From positions 62,001 through 126,000 of the forward strand of contig NZ_JBLXEC010000011.1 in the NCBI RefSeq assembly GCF_048263515.1: a stretch of 64,000 nt of DNA. Direction: 5' to 3'. This DNA comes from Marinovum sp048263515. GTDB taxonomy: Bacteria > Pseudomonadota > Alphaproteobacteria > Rhodobacterales > Rhodobacteraceae. Positions 17,852 to 26,197 of this stretch are shown here, in pieces. The position numbers and the translations under genes are program-made. Under the pieces are notes generated by a model that worked only from the letters and a program-made list of their open reading frames with translations, did not search any database and was not told the origin of the DNA. The first letter of the stretch is position 1. Each line of letters starts with the position of its first letter.

Positions 17852-17866
17852 TTAAGAACTCTTTAA
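17852..17866. promoter_or_regulatory. Perfect CtrA box upstream of lexA
   Basis: TTAAGAACTCTTTAA matches TTAA-N7-TTAA. Its right half overlaps the moeA stop codon. It lies about 115 bp upstream of the lexA start. Known studies of roseobacters link CtrA to SOS genes; binding here is inferred. Confidence 0.6.
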
Positions 17867-19041
17867 CTTCCCAATGCGATATATTCGACCATCTCGCCGG
17901 CCTCGCGCGGCCCGTCGTGCGGTGGACGGACCAGCAGCGCATTGGCCTGCGACAGAACATTCAGAAGGGAGGAATCCTGGGCATCGAACGGCGCGATGCC
18001 CTCATGCGTCAACCTGGCGCGCATATAGTGCTCTCGTGGGCCATTCGCGGCAATTGCCTGAGCAAGTGGCGCGGAGGTTCGAGGGGCAGGACGGGAAGGC
18101 AGCCCGATCATGGCGCGGATGACCGGAGCCAGGAAGACGTGCCCGCACACCATGGCTGAGACCGGGTTTCCGGGCAGCCCGAGCATCATGGCGCGACCCA
18201 GACGACCGGCCATCAGCGGCTTTCCGGGCCGCATGGCGACCTTGTAGAAGGCGCGTTCCATACCTCGCTCGGCGGTAACCTTGGCGACGAGGTCATGGTC
18301 GCCGACGCTCGCCCCGCCGATGGTGACGATCAGATCGGCGTCGGCGGCAAGGTCGAGGGTCGTGGACAGCGAAGAGACGGTATCGCGCGCAACCGGCAGC
18401 AACCGCGGCGCGGCGCCGAGGTTGCGCAACAGGGCATGCAGGCCGAATGTGTTGGAAGCGATGATCTGATCTGGACCAGGCGCTTCGCCGGGCATGACAA
18501 GTTCGTCACCGGTCGAGATCAGCGCGACGCTGGGTTGGCGGGAGACGGTCACGCGCGGCACGTTCATCGAAGCCAGAAGGGCGATATCCTCGGGGCTCAA
18601 GCGCCGCGGTGCCGAGAGCCGGCTGCCGATGCGAAAATCGCCGGCGGCGGGGCGAATGTGGGGGCCTGTGTCGAGCTGGTCGCCAAGGACTATCTGGTCG
18701 CCATCGCGCGTGACGTCTTCCTGGATCACCACGCGGTCTGCGCCCTCGGGCAACGGGGCACCGGTGAAAATGCGCACAGCCTGGCCGCTGGACAGGACGC
18801 CGTTGAAACGGTGACCGGCCGCGGCCTCGCCGATCACTGTGAAACGGGCACCGGGGTGTGCCTGGGCACCGATTACTGCATAGCCGTCCATGGCAGAGGC
18901 GGCGAAGGGTGGTTGATCTCGGGTCGAGACAGCGTCTTCGGTCAGTATCCGCCCGGCCGCTTGCAGCAGCGGCACCTGCTCCGACGGCATCGGCGCGGCA
19001 AGCGCGAACAAGTGATCAAGTGCCTCGGAGACCGATATCAT
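17863..19041 (-). CDS. moeA: Molybdopterin molybdotransferase MoeA
   Basis: Inserts molybdate into adenylylated molybdopterin to form the molybdenum cofactor, which enzymes such as the IorAB pair at the left edge need. Length 392. Domains: N-terminal MoeA I/II (AASAMDGYAV, GEAAAGHRF, RIFTGAPLPEGADRVVIQED), the MPT-binding domain (ISTGDELVMPGE, TIGGASVGDHD), then FYKVAMRPGKPLMAG and GLPGNPVSAMVCGHVFL, and a C-terminal beta domain. It overlaps moaC by 4 bp, and ends the trpG operon. Confidence 0.95.
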   Translation of the reverse strand: MISVSEALDHLFALAAPMPSEQVPLLQAAGRILTEDAVSTRDQPPFAASAMDGYAVIGAQAHPGARFTVIGEAAAGHRFNGVLSSGQAVRIFTGAPLPEGADRVVIQEDVTRDGDQIVLGDQLDTGPHIRPAAGDFRIGSRLSAPRRLSPEDIALLASMNVPRVTVSRQPSVALISTGDELVMPGEAPGPDQIIASNTFGLHALLRNLGAAPRLLPVARDTVSSLSTTLDLAADADLIVTIGGASVGDHDLVAKVTAERGMERAFYKVAMRPGKPLMAGRLGRAMMLGLPGNPVSAMVCGHVFLAPVIRAMIGLPSRPAPRTSAPLAQAIAANGPREHYMRARLTHEGIAPFDAQDSSLLNVLSQANALLVRPPHDGPREAGEMVEYIALGS

Positions 19042-19514
19042 GACGCTTCGTAACGTCCTGATTTTCCGCCGTCCTTCAAGGTCACGCGGATGCCGCCGAT
19101 GACCATCTCCTTGTCCACGGCCTTGGCCATGTCATAGACGGTCAGCGCCGTAACCGACACGGCGGTGAGGGCTTCCATCTCGACGCCGGTCTGGCCGGTG
19201 GTCTTGACCGTGGCGTTCAGGCGCAGGCCGGGCAAATCCGGATCTGGGGCCAGATCGACGGCGACCTTGGTGATCGACAAAGGGTGACAGAGCGGGATCA
19301 GCGACGAGGTCTGCTTAGCACCCATGATCCCCGCAAGCCGGGCGACGGAAATCACGTCACCCTTCTTGGCGCGACCTTCGGTAATGATATCAAATGTTTC
19401 CCGCGCCATCTTGATGTAGCCTTCAGCGGTGGCGATGCGCGATGTCACCGCCTTGTCGGAGACATCGACCATATGAGCATCGCCCTTGGCGTCGAAATGT
19501 GTGAGCTCAGCCAT
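19038..19514 (-). CDS. moaC: Cyclic pyranopterin monophosphate synthase MoaC
   Basis: Second enzyme of molybdenum cofactor synthesis; it rearranges 3',8-cyclo-7,8-dihydro-GTP to cPMP. Length 158. Motifs seen: LTHFDAKGDAHMVDVSDK at the N-terminus, GKKGDVISVARLAGIMGAK-like segment (AKKGDVISVARLAGIMGAK), LIPLCHPL with the conserved His, and TGVEMEALTAVSVTALTVYDMAKA plus the C-terminal Lys-rich stretch KDGGKSGRYEA. It overlaps trpC by 8 bp and moeA by 4 bp, so it is coupled to tryptophan genes in one transcript. Confidence 0.96.
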   Translation of the reverse strand: MAELTHFDAKGDAHMVDVSDKAVTSRIATAEGYIKMARETFDIITEGRAKKGDVISVARLAGIMGAKQTSSLIPLCHPLSITKVAVDLAPDPDLPGLRLNATVKTTGQTGVEMEALTAVSVTALTVYDMAKAVDKEMVIGGIRVTLKDGGKSGRYEAS

Positions 19515-20316
19515 GCGCGGCCACCGGATTGGCCAGCAGGGTGCGGGTGGCGGTTTCGACGTCGTCCTGGCGCATCAGGCTTTCGCCGATCAGGAAGGTC
19601 CGTGCGCCGTGTCGTGCCATGTCGGCGAGGTCTTCCGGGCCGGTCAAGCCGCTCTCGGAAATCAGGAGCTTGCCGTCGGGGGCGCGTTTCGACAGCTCAC
19701 GCGTGGTGTCAAGAGTGGTCTCGAAGGTCTTGAGATTGCGGTTGTTTACGCCGAGAAGCGGTGATTTCAGCGCCAGCGCGCGGTCAAGCTCGGCACCGTC
19801 GTGCACCTCGACAAGCACGTCCATGTGCCAGGAAAAGGCGGCGTCTTCGAGCTCCTGCGCCTGGGCGTCTGAGACGCTGGCCATGATGATCAGGATACAA
19901 TCCGCGCCAAGCGCGCGGGCCTCGGCCACTTGATAGGTGTCGTAAATGAAATCTTTACGAAGTGCCGGCAGGCTGGTGGCAGAGCGGGCTTCGGTCAGGA
20001 AGCTCTTGGCGCCTTGAAAGGAGGGTGTATCGGTCAAAACGGAAAGACAGGTTGCGCCGCCGGCCTCATAAGCCTGGGCGAGCTTGGCCGGGTCGAAATC
20101 GGCGCGGATCAGACCTTTGGAGGGCGAGGCTTTCTTGACTTCGGCGATCAGCCCGTAGCCGTCGCTCGAGGCGCGCCGCAGCGCTTCGGCAAAGCCGCGC
20201 GTGGGGCCCGCCGCTCGGGCGGCCTCTTCAACGGCAGAGCGCGGGGTCGCGGCCTTGTCGGCGGCGATCTCTTCGAGCTTGTAAGCCTTGATCTTGTCGA
20301 GAACGGTCTGGGTCAT
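19507..20316 (-). CDS. trpC: Indole-3-glycerol phosphate synthase
   Basis: TIM-barrel enzyme that closes the indole ring from CdRP in tryptophan synthesis. 269 residues, a monofunctional TrpC without fused TrpF. Motifs in order: VLDKIKAYKLEEI, LIAEVKKASPSKGLIRADFDP (catalytic Lys in the first strand), CLSVLTDTPSFQGA, LPALRKDFIYDTYQV, LVEVHDGAELDRAL, LLGVNNRNLKTFET, and ISESGLTGPEDL. The 4-bp ATGA overlap with ung upstream indicates translational coupling. Confidence 0.96.
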   Translation of the reverse strand: MTQTVLDKIKAYKLEEIAADKAATPRSAVEEAARAAGPTRGFAEALRRASSDGYGLIAEVKKASPSKGLIRADFDPAKLAQAYEAGGATCLSVLTDTPSFQGAKSFLTEARSATSLPALRKDFIYDTYQVAEARALGADCILIIMASVSDAQAQELEDAAFSWHMDVLVEVHDGAELDRALALKSPLLGVNNRNLKTFETTLDTTRELSKRAPDGKLLISESGLTGPEDLADMARHGARTFLIGESLMRQDDVETATRTLLANPVAAHG

Positions 20317-20966
20317 CTGCCTGTCCAGTCTATCGCGGTATCGCCTTGCTTCTTAAGCCAGTCGTTGACGCGACTAAAGGGCCGCGAGCCGAAAAAACCG
20401 CGTCGGGCCGACAGCGGCGAGGGATGCGCGGTTTGGATACGAAGGTGATCGGGGTTGGTGAGCCGCGTGCCGAGCTTTTGCGCCGGTTTGCCCCAGAGCA
20501 GGAGCGCGCGCGGGGAACTGTCGAGTTCGGCAAGGATATCGGCTGTGAGATCGGCCCAGCCGAGTTTGAGGTGGCCGCCGGCGTCGCCGGCAGGCACGCT
20601 GAGCGCGGTGTTGAGCAGGAGCACGCCCTGGCGGGCCCAGAAACGCAGGTCGCCATTGGCCGGGCAGGCACCGAGGTCTTCGGTCATCTCGGCGTAGATG
20701 TTGCGCAGGGACCGAGGCAGCGGGCTGACCTCGGGCGCGACCGAAAAGGCCAGGCCGTGGGCGTGGCCGGGGGTCGGGTAGGGATCCTGGCCTAGGATCA
20801 GAACGCGCACCTCCGCAGGGGCGCAGGCGTCGAGCGCGGCAAAGGTCTGGCGCGCCGGTGGCAGGACCGCGCGGGTCTCGGCGGCAAGCGCCGCCTCGAC
20901 CCGGGACCAGGTGGTTGAGAAGAAGGGCAGATGTGCCCAGGCCTGCGGGATCTGTCGGGCGCTCAT
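20313..20966 (-). CDS. ung: Uracil-DNA glycosylase, family 1, inside the trp operon
   Basis: Removes uracil from DNA. 217 residues, a normal Ung length. The water-activating loop GQDPYP carries Asp61, the next motif is LLLNTALSVPAGDAGGH, and the DNA-intercalation motif HPSPLSARRGFFGSRPF has His181. What is unusual is position: it sits between trpD and trpC, sharing 4-bp ATGA overlaps with both, so it must be expressed with tryptophan synthesis genes. No LexA box is seen at its start. Confidence 0.95.
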   Translation of the reverse strand: MSARQIPQAWAHLPFFSTTWSRVEAALAAETRAVLPPARQTFAALDACAPAEVRVLILGQDPYPTPGHAHGLAFSVAPEVSPLPRSLRNIYAEMTEDLGACPANGDLRFWARQGVLLLNTALSVPAGDAGGHLKLGWADLTADILAELDSSPRALLLWGKPAQKLGTRLTNPDHLRIQTAHPSPLSARRGFFGSRPFSRVNDWLKKQGDTAIDWTGR

Positions 20967-21979
20967 GCGCCCTGGGTTGCTTGCGCCAGCGCGATGATCC
21001 GGGCCTTGGCGGCACCGCTGTCGATCGATTGCGCCGCCAGGTCGACACCGGTTTTCAGGTCGGGAGCCTTCTCGGCCACCACCAGCGCGGCGGCAGCGTT
21101 GAGCAGCACGGCGTCGCGATAGGCCGAGGTCTCGCCTTCGAGCAGGGCGGCAAAGGCGCGGCCGTTCTCTTCGGGCGAGCCGCCGAGGATCGCCTCCAGC
21201 GGATGCTCGGGCAGGCCGGCATCCTCGGGGTGAATCTCGCGGTCGGTGATCTGGCCGTTCTCGAGCGCGGCAACCCAGGAGACCCCGGCGATCGACAGCT
21301 CGTCGGTGCCGTCGGAGCCATGCACCAGCCAGGCGCGCTCGGAGCCCAGCGTCTGCAGCGTCTCGGCCATCGGCCGGATCAGTTCGCGGGAAAAGGCACC
21401 GGTGAGCTGGCGTGTCACCCCGGCCGGGTTGGTCAGCGGCCCGAGGATGTTGAAGATCGTGCGGGTGCCCAGTTCCTGCCGGGTTGGCATGACATGGGCA
21501 ATCGCCGGGTGGTGCATCGGTGCCATCATGAAGCAGATGCCACAGTCGGCCAGGGCGCGTTCGGCCACATCCGGCCCGACCATGACGTTCACGCCCATCT
21601 GGGTCAGCGCATCAGCGGCGCCGGATTTGGACGACAGGTTGCGGTTGCCGTGCTTGGCCACCGGCACGCCGGCGCCGGCCACGACAAAGGCGGTGGCGGT
21701 CGAGATGTTGAGCGTGCCCTTGCCGTCACCGCCGGTGCCGACGATGTCCATGGCCCCCTCGGGCGCCTTGACCGGATTGCACTTGCTGCGCATCACCGCG
21801 GCGGCAGCGGCGTATTCCTCGACCGTCTCGCCCCGTGTGCGCAGCGCCATCAACAGGCCGCCGATCTGGCTCGGCGTGGCCTGGCCCTCGAACAGGATCT
21901 CGAAGGCGGTCTCGGCCTCGGCACGGGTCAGCGGGCGGTCGGCGGCGGCGGCGATCAGCGGCTTCAGACGATCGCTCAT
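20963..21979 (-). CDS. trpD: Anthranilate phosphoribosyltransferase
   Basis: Transfers phosphoribosyl from PRPP to anthranilate. 338 residues. PRPP-binding motif IVGTGGDGKGTLNISTATAFV, then KHGNRNLSSKSGAADALTQMGV, FMMAPMHHPAI, RTIFNILGPLTNPAG, and VHGSDGTDELS. The N-terminal helical domain is MSDRLKPLIAAAADRPLTRAEA. It overlaps trpG upstream and ung downstream by 4 bp each. Confidence 0.97.
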   Translation of the reverse strand: MSDRLKPLIAAAADRPLTRAEAETAFEILFEGQATPSQIGGLLMALRTRGETVEEYAAAAAVMRSKCNPVKAPEGAMDIVGTGGDGKGTLNISTATAFVVAGAGVPVAKHGNRNLSSKSGAADALTQMGVNVMVGPDVAERALADCGICFMMAPMHHPAIAHVMPTRQELGTRTIFNILGPLTNPAGVTRQLTGAFSRELIRPMAETLQTLGSERAWLVHGSDGTDELSIAGVSWVAALENGQITDREIHPEDAGLPEHPLEAILGGSPEENGRAFAALLEGETSAYRDAVLLNAAAALVVAEKAPDLKTGVDLAAQSIDSGAAKARIIALAQATQGA

Positions 21980-22557
21980 GCCGGCACCCTCATCAGATCG
22001 GTGAAATTGCGCAGCAGGGCGTGGCCATGCTCGGACCGGATCGATTCCGGGTGGAACTGCACGCCGTGGATCGGCAGGGTCTTGTGCTGCAGACCCATGA
22101 TGGTGCCATCCTCGAGCTCGGCGGTCACTTCGAGACAGTCGGGCAGGCTCTCGCGCTCGACCACCAGCGAATGATAGCGAGTGGCGTCGAAGGGCGAGGG
22201 CAGGCCGGCAAAGACGCCCTTGCCGCCATGGTGCATCTTGCCCATCTTGCCGTGAACGATCTCGTGGCAGCGCACCACCTTGCCGCCGAAGGCCTGGCCG
22301 ATGGCCTGGTGACCCAGGCAGACGCCCATCAGCGGAATGCCGGTCTCGGCCGCGGCCTCGACCAGCGCCAGGCAGATGCCGGCCTGGGAGGGATCGCAGG
22401 GACCGGGCGACAGCAGGATGCCGGCGGGATTCAGCGCCATGGCCTCCTGCACGTTGAGCGCATCATTGCGATGGACCTGAACATCGGTGCCCAGTTCGCC
22501 CAGATAATGGACCAGGTTATAGGTGAAACTGTCGTAGTTATCGATGAGCAGCAGCAT
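21976..22557 (-). CDS. trpG: Anthranilate synthase component II (glutamine amidotransferase)
   Basis: Supplies ammonia from glutamine to TrpE. 193 residues. It begins MLLLIDNYDSFTYNLVHYL; the oxyanion motif is LLSPGPCDPSQAG, the nucleophile Cys is in GVCLGHQAIGQAFGG, and the catalytic His-Glu pair is in IHGVQFHPESI. It is the first gene of the six-gene overlapped operon trpG-trpD-ung-trpC-moaC-moeA. trpE is not in the operon as seen here; in Rhodobacter it lies on the other side of the yibQ-like gene, which would place it beyond that cluster here, but I do not see it in this window. Confidence 0.96.
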   Translation of the reverse strand: MLLLIDNYDSFTYNLVHYLGELGTDVQVHRNDALNVQEAMALNPAGILLSPGPCDPSQAGICLALVEAAAETGIPLMGVCLGHQAIGQAFGGKVVRCHEIVHGKMGKMHHGGKGVFAGLPSPFDATRYHSLVVERESLPDCLEVTAELEDGTIMGLQHKTLPIHGVQFHPESIRSEHGHALLRNFTDLMRVPA

Positions 22558-22723
22558 GGAATGAACTTTGCCGTTAGGGGCTGGGAAGGGGGGCCTTCAC
22601 CGCAGTATAAGGATCGGGGTATACATGTTCAGGCTTGGCCGCCAGCGTCAAGAGGCGCCGGGGGTTGCGGTTGCCCGTGCCCGGTGAAAAAGAGGCGCGG
22701 TGAGGTTCGAGGAGAAGGCAGGC

Positions 22724-24601
22724 ATGGCACATAATTTCGTGACGGGGGCACTCGCGGGTCTCGTTGTGGCGGGTCTCGGGGCGGGGACGGTCTCGGTCCT
22801 GATGGGGCCGGTGGTCTCGCCGCGCCCGGATGTCGCCGCGGCGGTCGAGCCCACCGCCGGCACGCCGCCACCGGCCGCCGAGCCGGATGCCCTGCCGCGG
22901 GCCGGTCTGGGGGATGGTGCCTCGCCGCAGGCGCCCTCGCCGGGCATACCAGAGCCCGACTCCGGCGCCGAAGAGGCCGGCGAAGTGGCCGACACTCGCT
23001 CGACCGGGCGGCCGGAAACCGGCGCGGTGCCGGATCTCGGCCCGGTGCCGGACAGCGACGGTGCGGGCCAGGTGGCGGCCGGCAGCGATGCGCCGGTGAT
23101 GCCGGGCCAGCCCGGGGCACAGCCCGAGCGGCCCGAGGCCGACGAATTGTCGATTTCGAACAACCCGGCGCAGCCGTCGTCACCGGCGGTCGAGGAAGCC
23201 GCGCCGCAGTTGGGTCCGGTCGAGGCCGAGGTCGCCGAGGCGCCCATGGCGCCAGAGGCCGAGGCGCCGGTGACGGCCGAAGGCGATCCGGCGCGCACCG
23301 AGGCCGCTCCCGCCGACAGCCAGGTGACCCCGGGCGCGCCAGCCGCGGCGCCGGAGGCGGCAGAGGGCATTGCCGGTTTGACGCCCGAGGCTGGCGATCA
23401 GCCCGAGACGCCGCTGGCGTCGGTCACCGCGCCGGAGGCGCCGCAGACCGCCAATGCGCCAGAGGCCCCGACCGGCGAACAGACCCCGCCGAGCCCGGTG
23501 GTGGTGCCGGAAGAGCCGCCGGTGGTGGCCATGGTCGACGAGGCGCGCCCCGCGCCTGAACCTGCGTCTGAACCCGAGCCCGCCCCGGAACCCGCCGTCG
23601 CGCCCGAGCCCGAGCCTGCGCCCGAACCTGACCCCGAGCCGGCCCCGGAGCCCGAATCTGAACCTGCGCCGGAACCCGCCCCCGTGGTCGTGACCGAGGC
23701 GCCCCGCGTGCCCGAAACCCCGGTCGAGCCAGCGCCGGAAGTGGCCTCAGAGGAACCGGCCCGCCCGCAGGTCTCTTCGCTGATCGCCCGCGACGCCGAC
23801 CAGACCGGCCGGCCCAGCATCGGCACCCCGGCAGGAACCCTGACCGACCGGGCGACTGCGGTCACCACCAACCGCCTGCCGACCCTCGCTGAAGAGCCCG
23901 ACCCCAAGGCCGCCGTGCTGCGCCCGATCGAGGCCTATGCCGCGCGAGCCGAGGTCGAAGAGGACAAGCCGTTGATGTCGATCGTGCTGATCGACGACGG
24001 CAGCACGCCGCTGGGCCTCGAAGCGCTCGAGGCCTTCCCCTATCCGATCACCTTTGCCGTCGACACCGCCTGGTCCGGCGCGGCCGAGGCTATGCGCAGC
24101 TACCGGGCCGCCGGTTTCGAGGTGATGGCCCTGGCCGATCTGCCCGAAGGCGCGCGGGCGCAGGATGCCGAGGTCACGCTGAGCTCGGCGCTGGCGGCGG
24201 TGCCAGAGGCGGTTGCCGTGCTCGAAGGCAGCGCCGGCGGGCTTCAGGCCAACCGCGAGATCGCCGAACAGGTGGCGGGCATCCTCGCCGAGAGCGGCCA
24301 TGGCCTCGTGCTCTATCCGCAGGGGCTCAACACCGGCCAGGCGCTGGCGTCCCGCGCCGGTGTGCCGGCGGCGACGCTGTTTCGCGATTTCGACAGCAAG
24401 GGCCAGAGCGCAACGGTGATCCGCCGGTTCCTCGACCAGGCCGCCTTCAAGGCGGGGCAGGAGGGCGCGGTGATCATGCTCGGCCGGCTGCGCCCCGAGA
24501 CGATCTCGGCGCTGTTGATCTGGGGTCTGCAGGATCGCGCCAGCCGCGTGGCCTTCGTGCCGGTCAGCCAGGTGCTGTTGCCCGACGGCGCGGACAGCTA
24601 G
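22724..24601 (+). CDS. Divergent polysaccharide deacetylase (YibQ-like) with long Pro/Glu/Ala linker
   Basis: 625 residues from ATG 22724 (MAHNFVTGALAGLVVAGLGA), which has GGAG and AAGGC purines upstream. Three parts are clear. Residues 1-30 form a single N-terminal membrane anchor. Residues about 35-400 are low-complexity, acidic and proline-rich, with repeated PEPEPAPEP-type runs near 280-330. Residues about 420-625 are the divergent polysaccharide deacetylase domain (MSIVLIDDGSTPLGLEALEAFPYPITFAVD, GFEVMALADLPEG, then RDFDSKGQSA). The domain is related to NodB/YibQ proteins, often without intact metal ligands, so the reaction is uncertain. It probably acts in the periplasm near peptidoglycan. 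It is divergent from trpG. Confidence 0.82.
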   Translation: MAHNFVTGALAGLVVAGLGAGTVSVLMGPVVSPRPDVAAAVEPTAGTPPPAAEPDALPRAGLGDGASPQAPSPGIPEPDSGAEEAGEVADTRSTGRPETGAVPDLGPVPDSDGAGQVAAGSDAPVMPGQPGAQPERPEADELSISNNPAQPSSPAVEEAAPQLGPVEAEVAEAPMAPEAEAPVTAEGDPARTEAAPADSQVTPGAPAAAPEAAEGIAGLTPEAGDQPETPLASVTAPEAPQTANAPEAPTGEQTPPSPVVVPEEPPVVAMVDEARPAPEPASEPEPAPEPAVAPEPEPAPEPDPEPAPEPESEPAPEPAPVVVTEAPRVPETPVEPAPEVASEEPARPQVSSLIARDADQTGRPSIGTPAGTLTDRATAVTTNRLPTLAEEPDPKAAVLRPIEAYAARAEVEEDKPLMSIVLIDDGSTPLGLEALEAFPYPITFAVDTAWSGAAEAMRSYRAAGFEVMALADLPEGARAQDAEVTLSSALAAVPEAVAVLEGSAGGLQANREIAEQVAGILAESGHGLVLYPQGLNTGQALASRAGVPAATLFRDFDSKGQSATVIRRFLDQAAFKAGQEGAVIMLGRLRPETISALLIWGLQDRASRVAFVPVSQVLLPDGADS

Positions 24602-24639
24602 GCGCTGTCAGGCAAGGGGAGGGTCAGGCGAAAAATCAG

Positions 24640-25470
24640 TCAGGCAAAGGGCTTGTCAGGGCGCAGCAGCGCCTGGTCGCTCTCGGTCAGCTGGCTGTAG
24701 GTGCGAAAGCCCGCCGCGCGCCCGACGCGCAGCGCGCCCGCCATGCCGCGGCCCAGGTGCTCCCAGACGATGCGGGTCATGCGGTGGCTGTTCTCGCTCT
24801 CGTGGGTGATGCGGGTGGTAAAGCCGGTCCAGGTGTTGTTCTCGAGCGAGGGCACCCGGTGCAGATAGGTGAACGAGCCGCTGGTGGCGCCGCGCCGCGC
24901 CACGATGGCCGCCACGCCGCGATCCTGACGGAAGAAGAAACCGCCGAATTCGCGGCCCCGGGGGCTCTCGGGCAGGCCGACGCGCGACATCGCCTCGCGC
25001 GCCTCGTGGCCGCGCACGAAACAGAAATCTCCCAGTCGATAGACATAGACCAGCGCCTCGACGAATTTCTGCTGATCCATGAACGACCGGCGGATGAAGC
25101 GGTAGAAGCCGTCAGGCAGCAGATCCTGGCTGATTTCGGTGAGATGCGGCCCGAGAAACCCTGCCAGTTCCGGGTGCTGCATCACAAAGCCAGAGGTTGT
25201 CGCTATTTGGTCCACCGGCTCGAGCAATATGCGCGCATCAACGTCAAAGAAGGTGCAGATGCGATGCAACACGTCGGGGCGAGGAAAGCTCTCGCCGCTC
25301 AGGTAACGGTTGAACTGGGTGCGATTGATGCCAAGATCGCGGCACAAGCCGGAAATCGACGGCGCCTCGCGGCACAGATGCTTGAGATTTGCCCCGAACA
25401 TGGCCCGCAATTCGGCGGGTGAGGCAGACGGACGGGGCAGGGTTGTGGCAGGGTTCGACAAGTTTTGCAT
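24640..25470 (-). CDS. XRE-family transcriptional regulator
   Basis: 276 residues. An N-terminal helix-turn-helix of the lambda-repressor/XRE type (MFGANLKHLCREAPSISGLCRDLGINRTQFNRYLSGESFPRPDVL, about residues 24-70) is followed by a long domain of no family I recognise, perhaps a sensory module. It contains several Phe/Arg-rich strands (FYRFIRRSFMDQQKFVEALVYVYRLGDFCFVRG). It is divergent from the cold-shock-like gene at 25710; the 239-bp gap carries an inverted repeat. It converges on the yibQ-like gene. Confidence 0.8.
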   Translation of the reverse strand: MQNLSNPATTLPRPSASPAELRAMFGANLKHLCREAPSISGLCRDLGINRTQFNRYLSGESFPRPDVLHRICTFFDVDARILLEPVDQIATTSGFVMQHPELAGFLGPHLTEISQDLLPDGFYRFIRRSFMDQQKFVEALVYVYRLGDFCFVRGHEAREAMSRVGLPESPRGREFGGFFFRQDRGVAAIVARRGATSGSFTYLHRVPSLENNTWTGFTTRITHESENSHRMTRIVWEHLGRGMAGALRVGRAAGFRTYSQLTESDQALLRPDKPFA

Positions 25471-25599
25471 CTCGCAGCATGGGGTCAGGTCGGATCAGGC
25501 GCACATCACGGGAAAAACTCACGAATCCGGACGGTTGGACCATGAAATGATGCTGGTTCGCGTCAGCAGACGCGGATTAGCTACAAACCTGACCCAAGC

Positions 25600-25661
25600 T
25601 GGCACAAATTACAAGAGCGGCTGACCCTCTCAGCACATTCGCAAGGGCGAAAATTGTGCCA
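25600..25661. promoter_or_regulatory. Inverted repeat in the XRE/cold-shock-like divergent promoter
   Basis: TGGCACAA (25600-25607) and TTGTGCCA (25654-25661) are perfect inverted arms about 46 bp apart, each flanked by AT. They lie in the region between the two divergent start codons, nearer the 25710 gene. They could be paired operator half-sites, perhaps for the XRE protein itself. Confidence 0.35.
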
Positions 25662-25709
25662 CATTTGTCCCCAACGATACGTAAACGAGACGCAAAAAAG
25701 GTGAACGCG

Positions 25710-26069
25710 ATGTCACTTGGACGCATGTGTGGGGTGGTGCTTTGGGCCAATCCGGACGACCAGAAAGCGGTGGTCTGGTGCGAGGATCAGGGCAATCTGG
25801 CCTTCTACGTCGAGCCAAAGGAAACCGCGCTGACCGGCGTGGCCCTGGACGCCGGCGACCTGATCGAATTCGAATTGCGCGAAGAGCGTCAGTTCCGCCG
25901 GGTGACCAACCCGACGCTGCTGGTGCAGGACCATGCGCCCGAACTGGTGGCCCGGCTGGGCTCCTGCGCCAACTCGGGCGCGCTGGCCAGCAAGCCTGAC
26001 AATGTCGTGCCTTTCCCGAGGGCCCGGGGCTGGGCCGCCCCGCTCGCCACCACTCACGTCACGGCCTGA
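25710..26069 (+). CDS. Small conserved protein with a cold-shock-domain-like pattern
   Basis: 119 residues from ATG 25710 (MSLGRMCGVVLW), chosen for AAAAAAGG upstream. Residues about 6-75 line up by eye with a cold-shock domain: GVVLWAN in place of GTVKWFN, DQGNLAFYV in place of DVFVH, LDAGDLIEFEL in place of LxEGQxVxFEV, and RRVTNPTLL at the end. The RNP1 residues KGFGFI are absent, so nucleic acid binding is uncertain. The tail from about 80 onward is Ala/Pro-rich and probably disordered. I do not recognise a named family. It is followed by a strong bidirectional terminator. Confidence 0.65.
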   Translation: MSLGRMCGVVLWANPDDQKAVVWCEDQGNLAFYVEPKETALTGVALDAGDLIEFELREERQFRRVTNPTLLVQDHAPELVARLGSCANSGALASKPDNVVPFPRARGWAAPLATTHVTA

Positions 26070-26107
26070 AACCGGGGTCGGCCGCGCGTGGGGGTGCGGC
26101 CTGCCTG

Positions 26108-26147
26108 AAAACGCCGCCGCAGGCCAGAGGGCCGCGGCGGCGTTTTT
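26108..26147. terminator. Bidirectional Rho-independent terminator
   Basis: AAAACGCCGCCGC (26108-26120) pairs with GCGGCGGCGTTTT (26134-26146) across a 13-base loop. The A-run and T-run on either side let it end both the 25710 gene (plus) and ilvN (minus, ending at 26198). Confidence 0.82.
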
Positions 26148-26197
26148 GCGTCTGTCATCGGAGGGTGGGGCGCCCGGCGGTCAGGCGCCCTTTGGCG

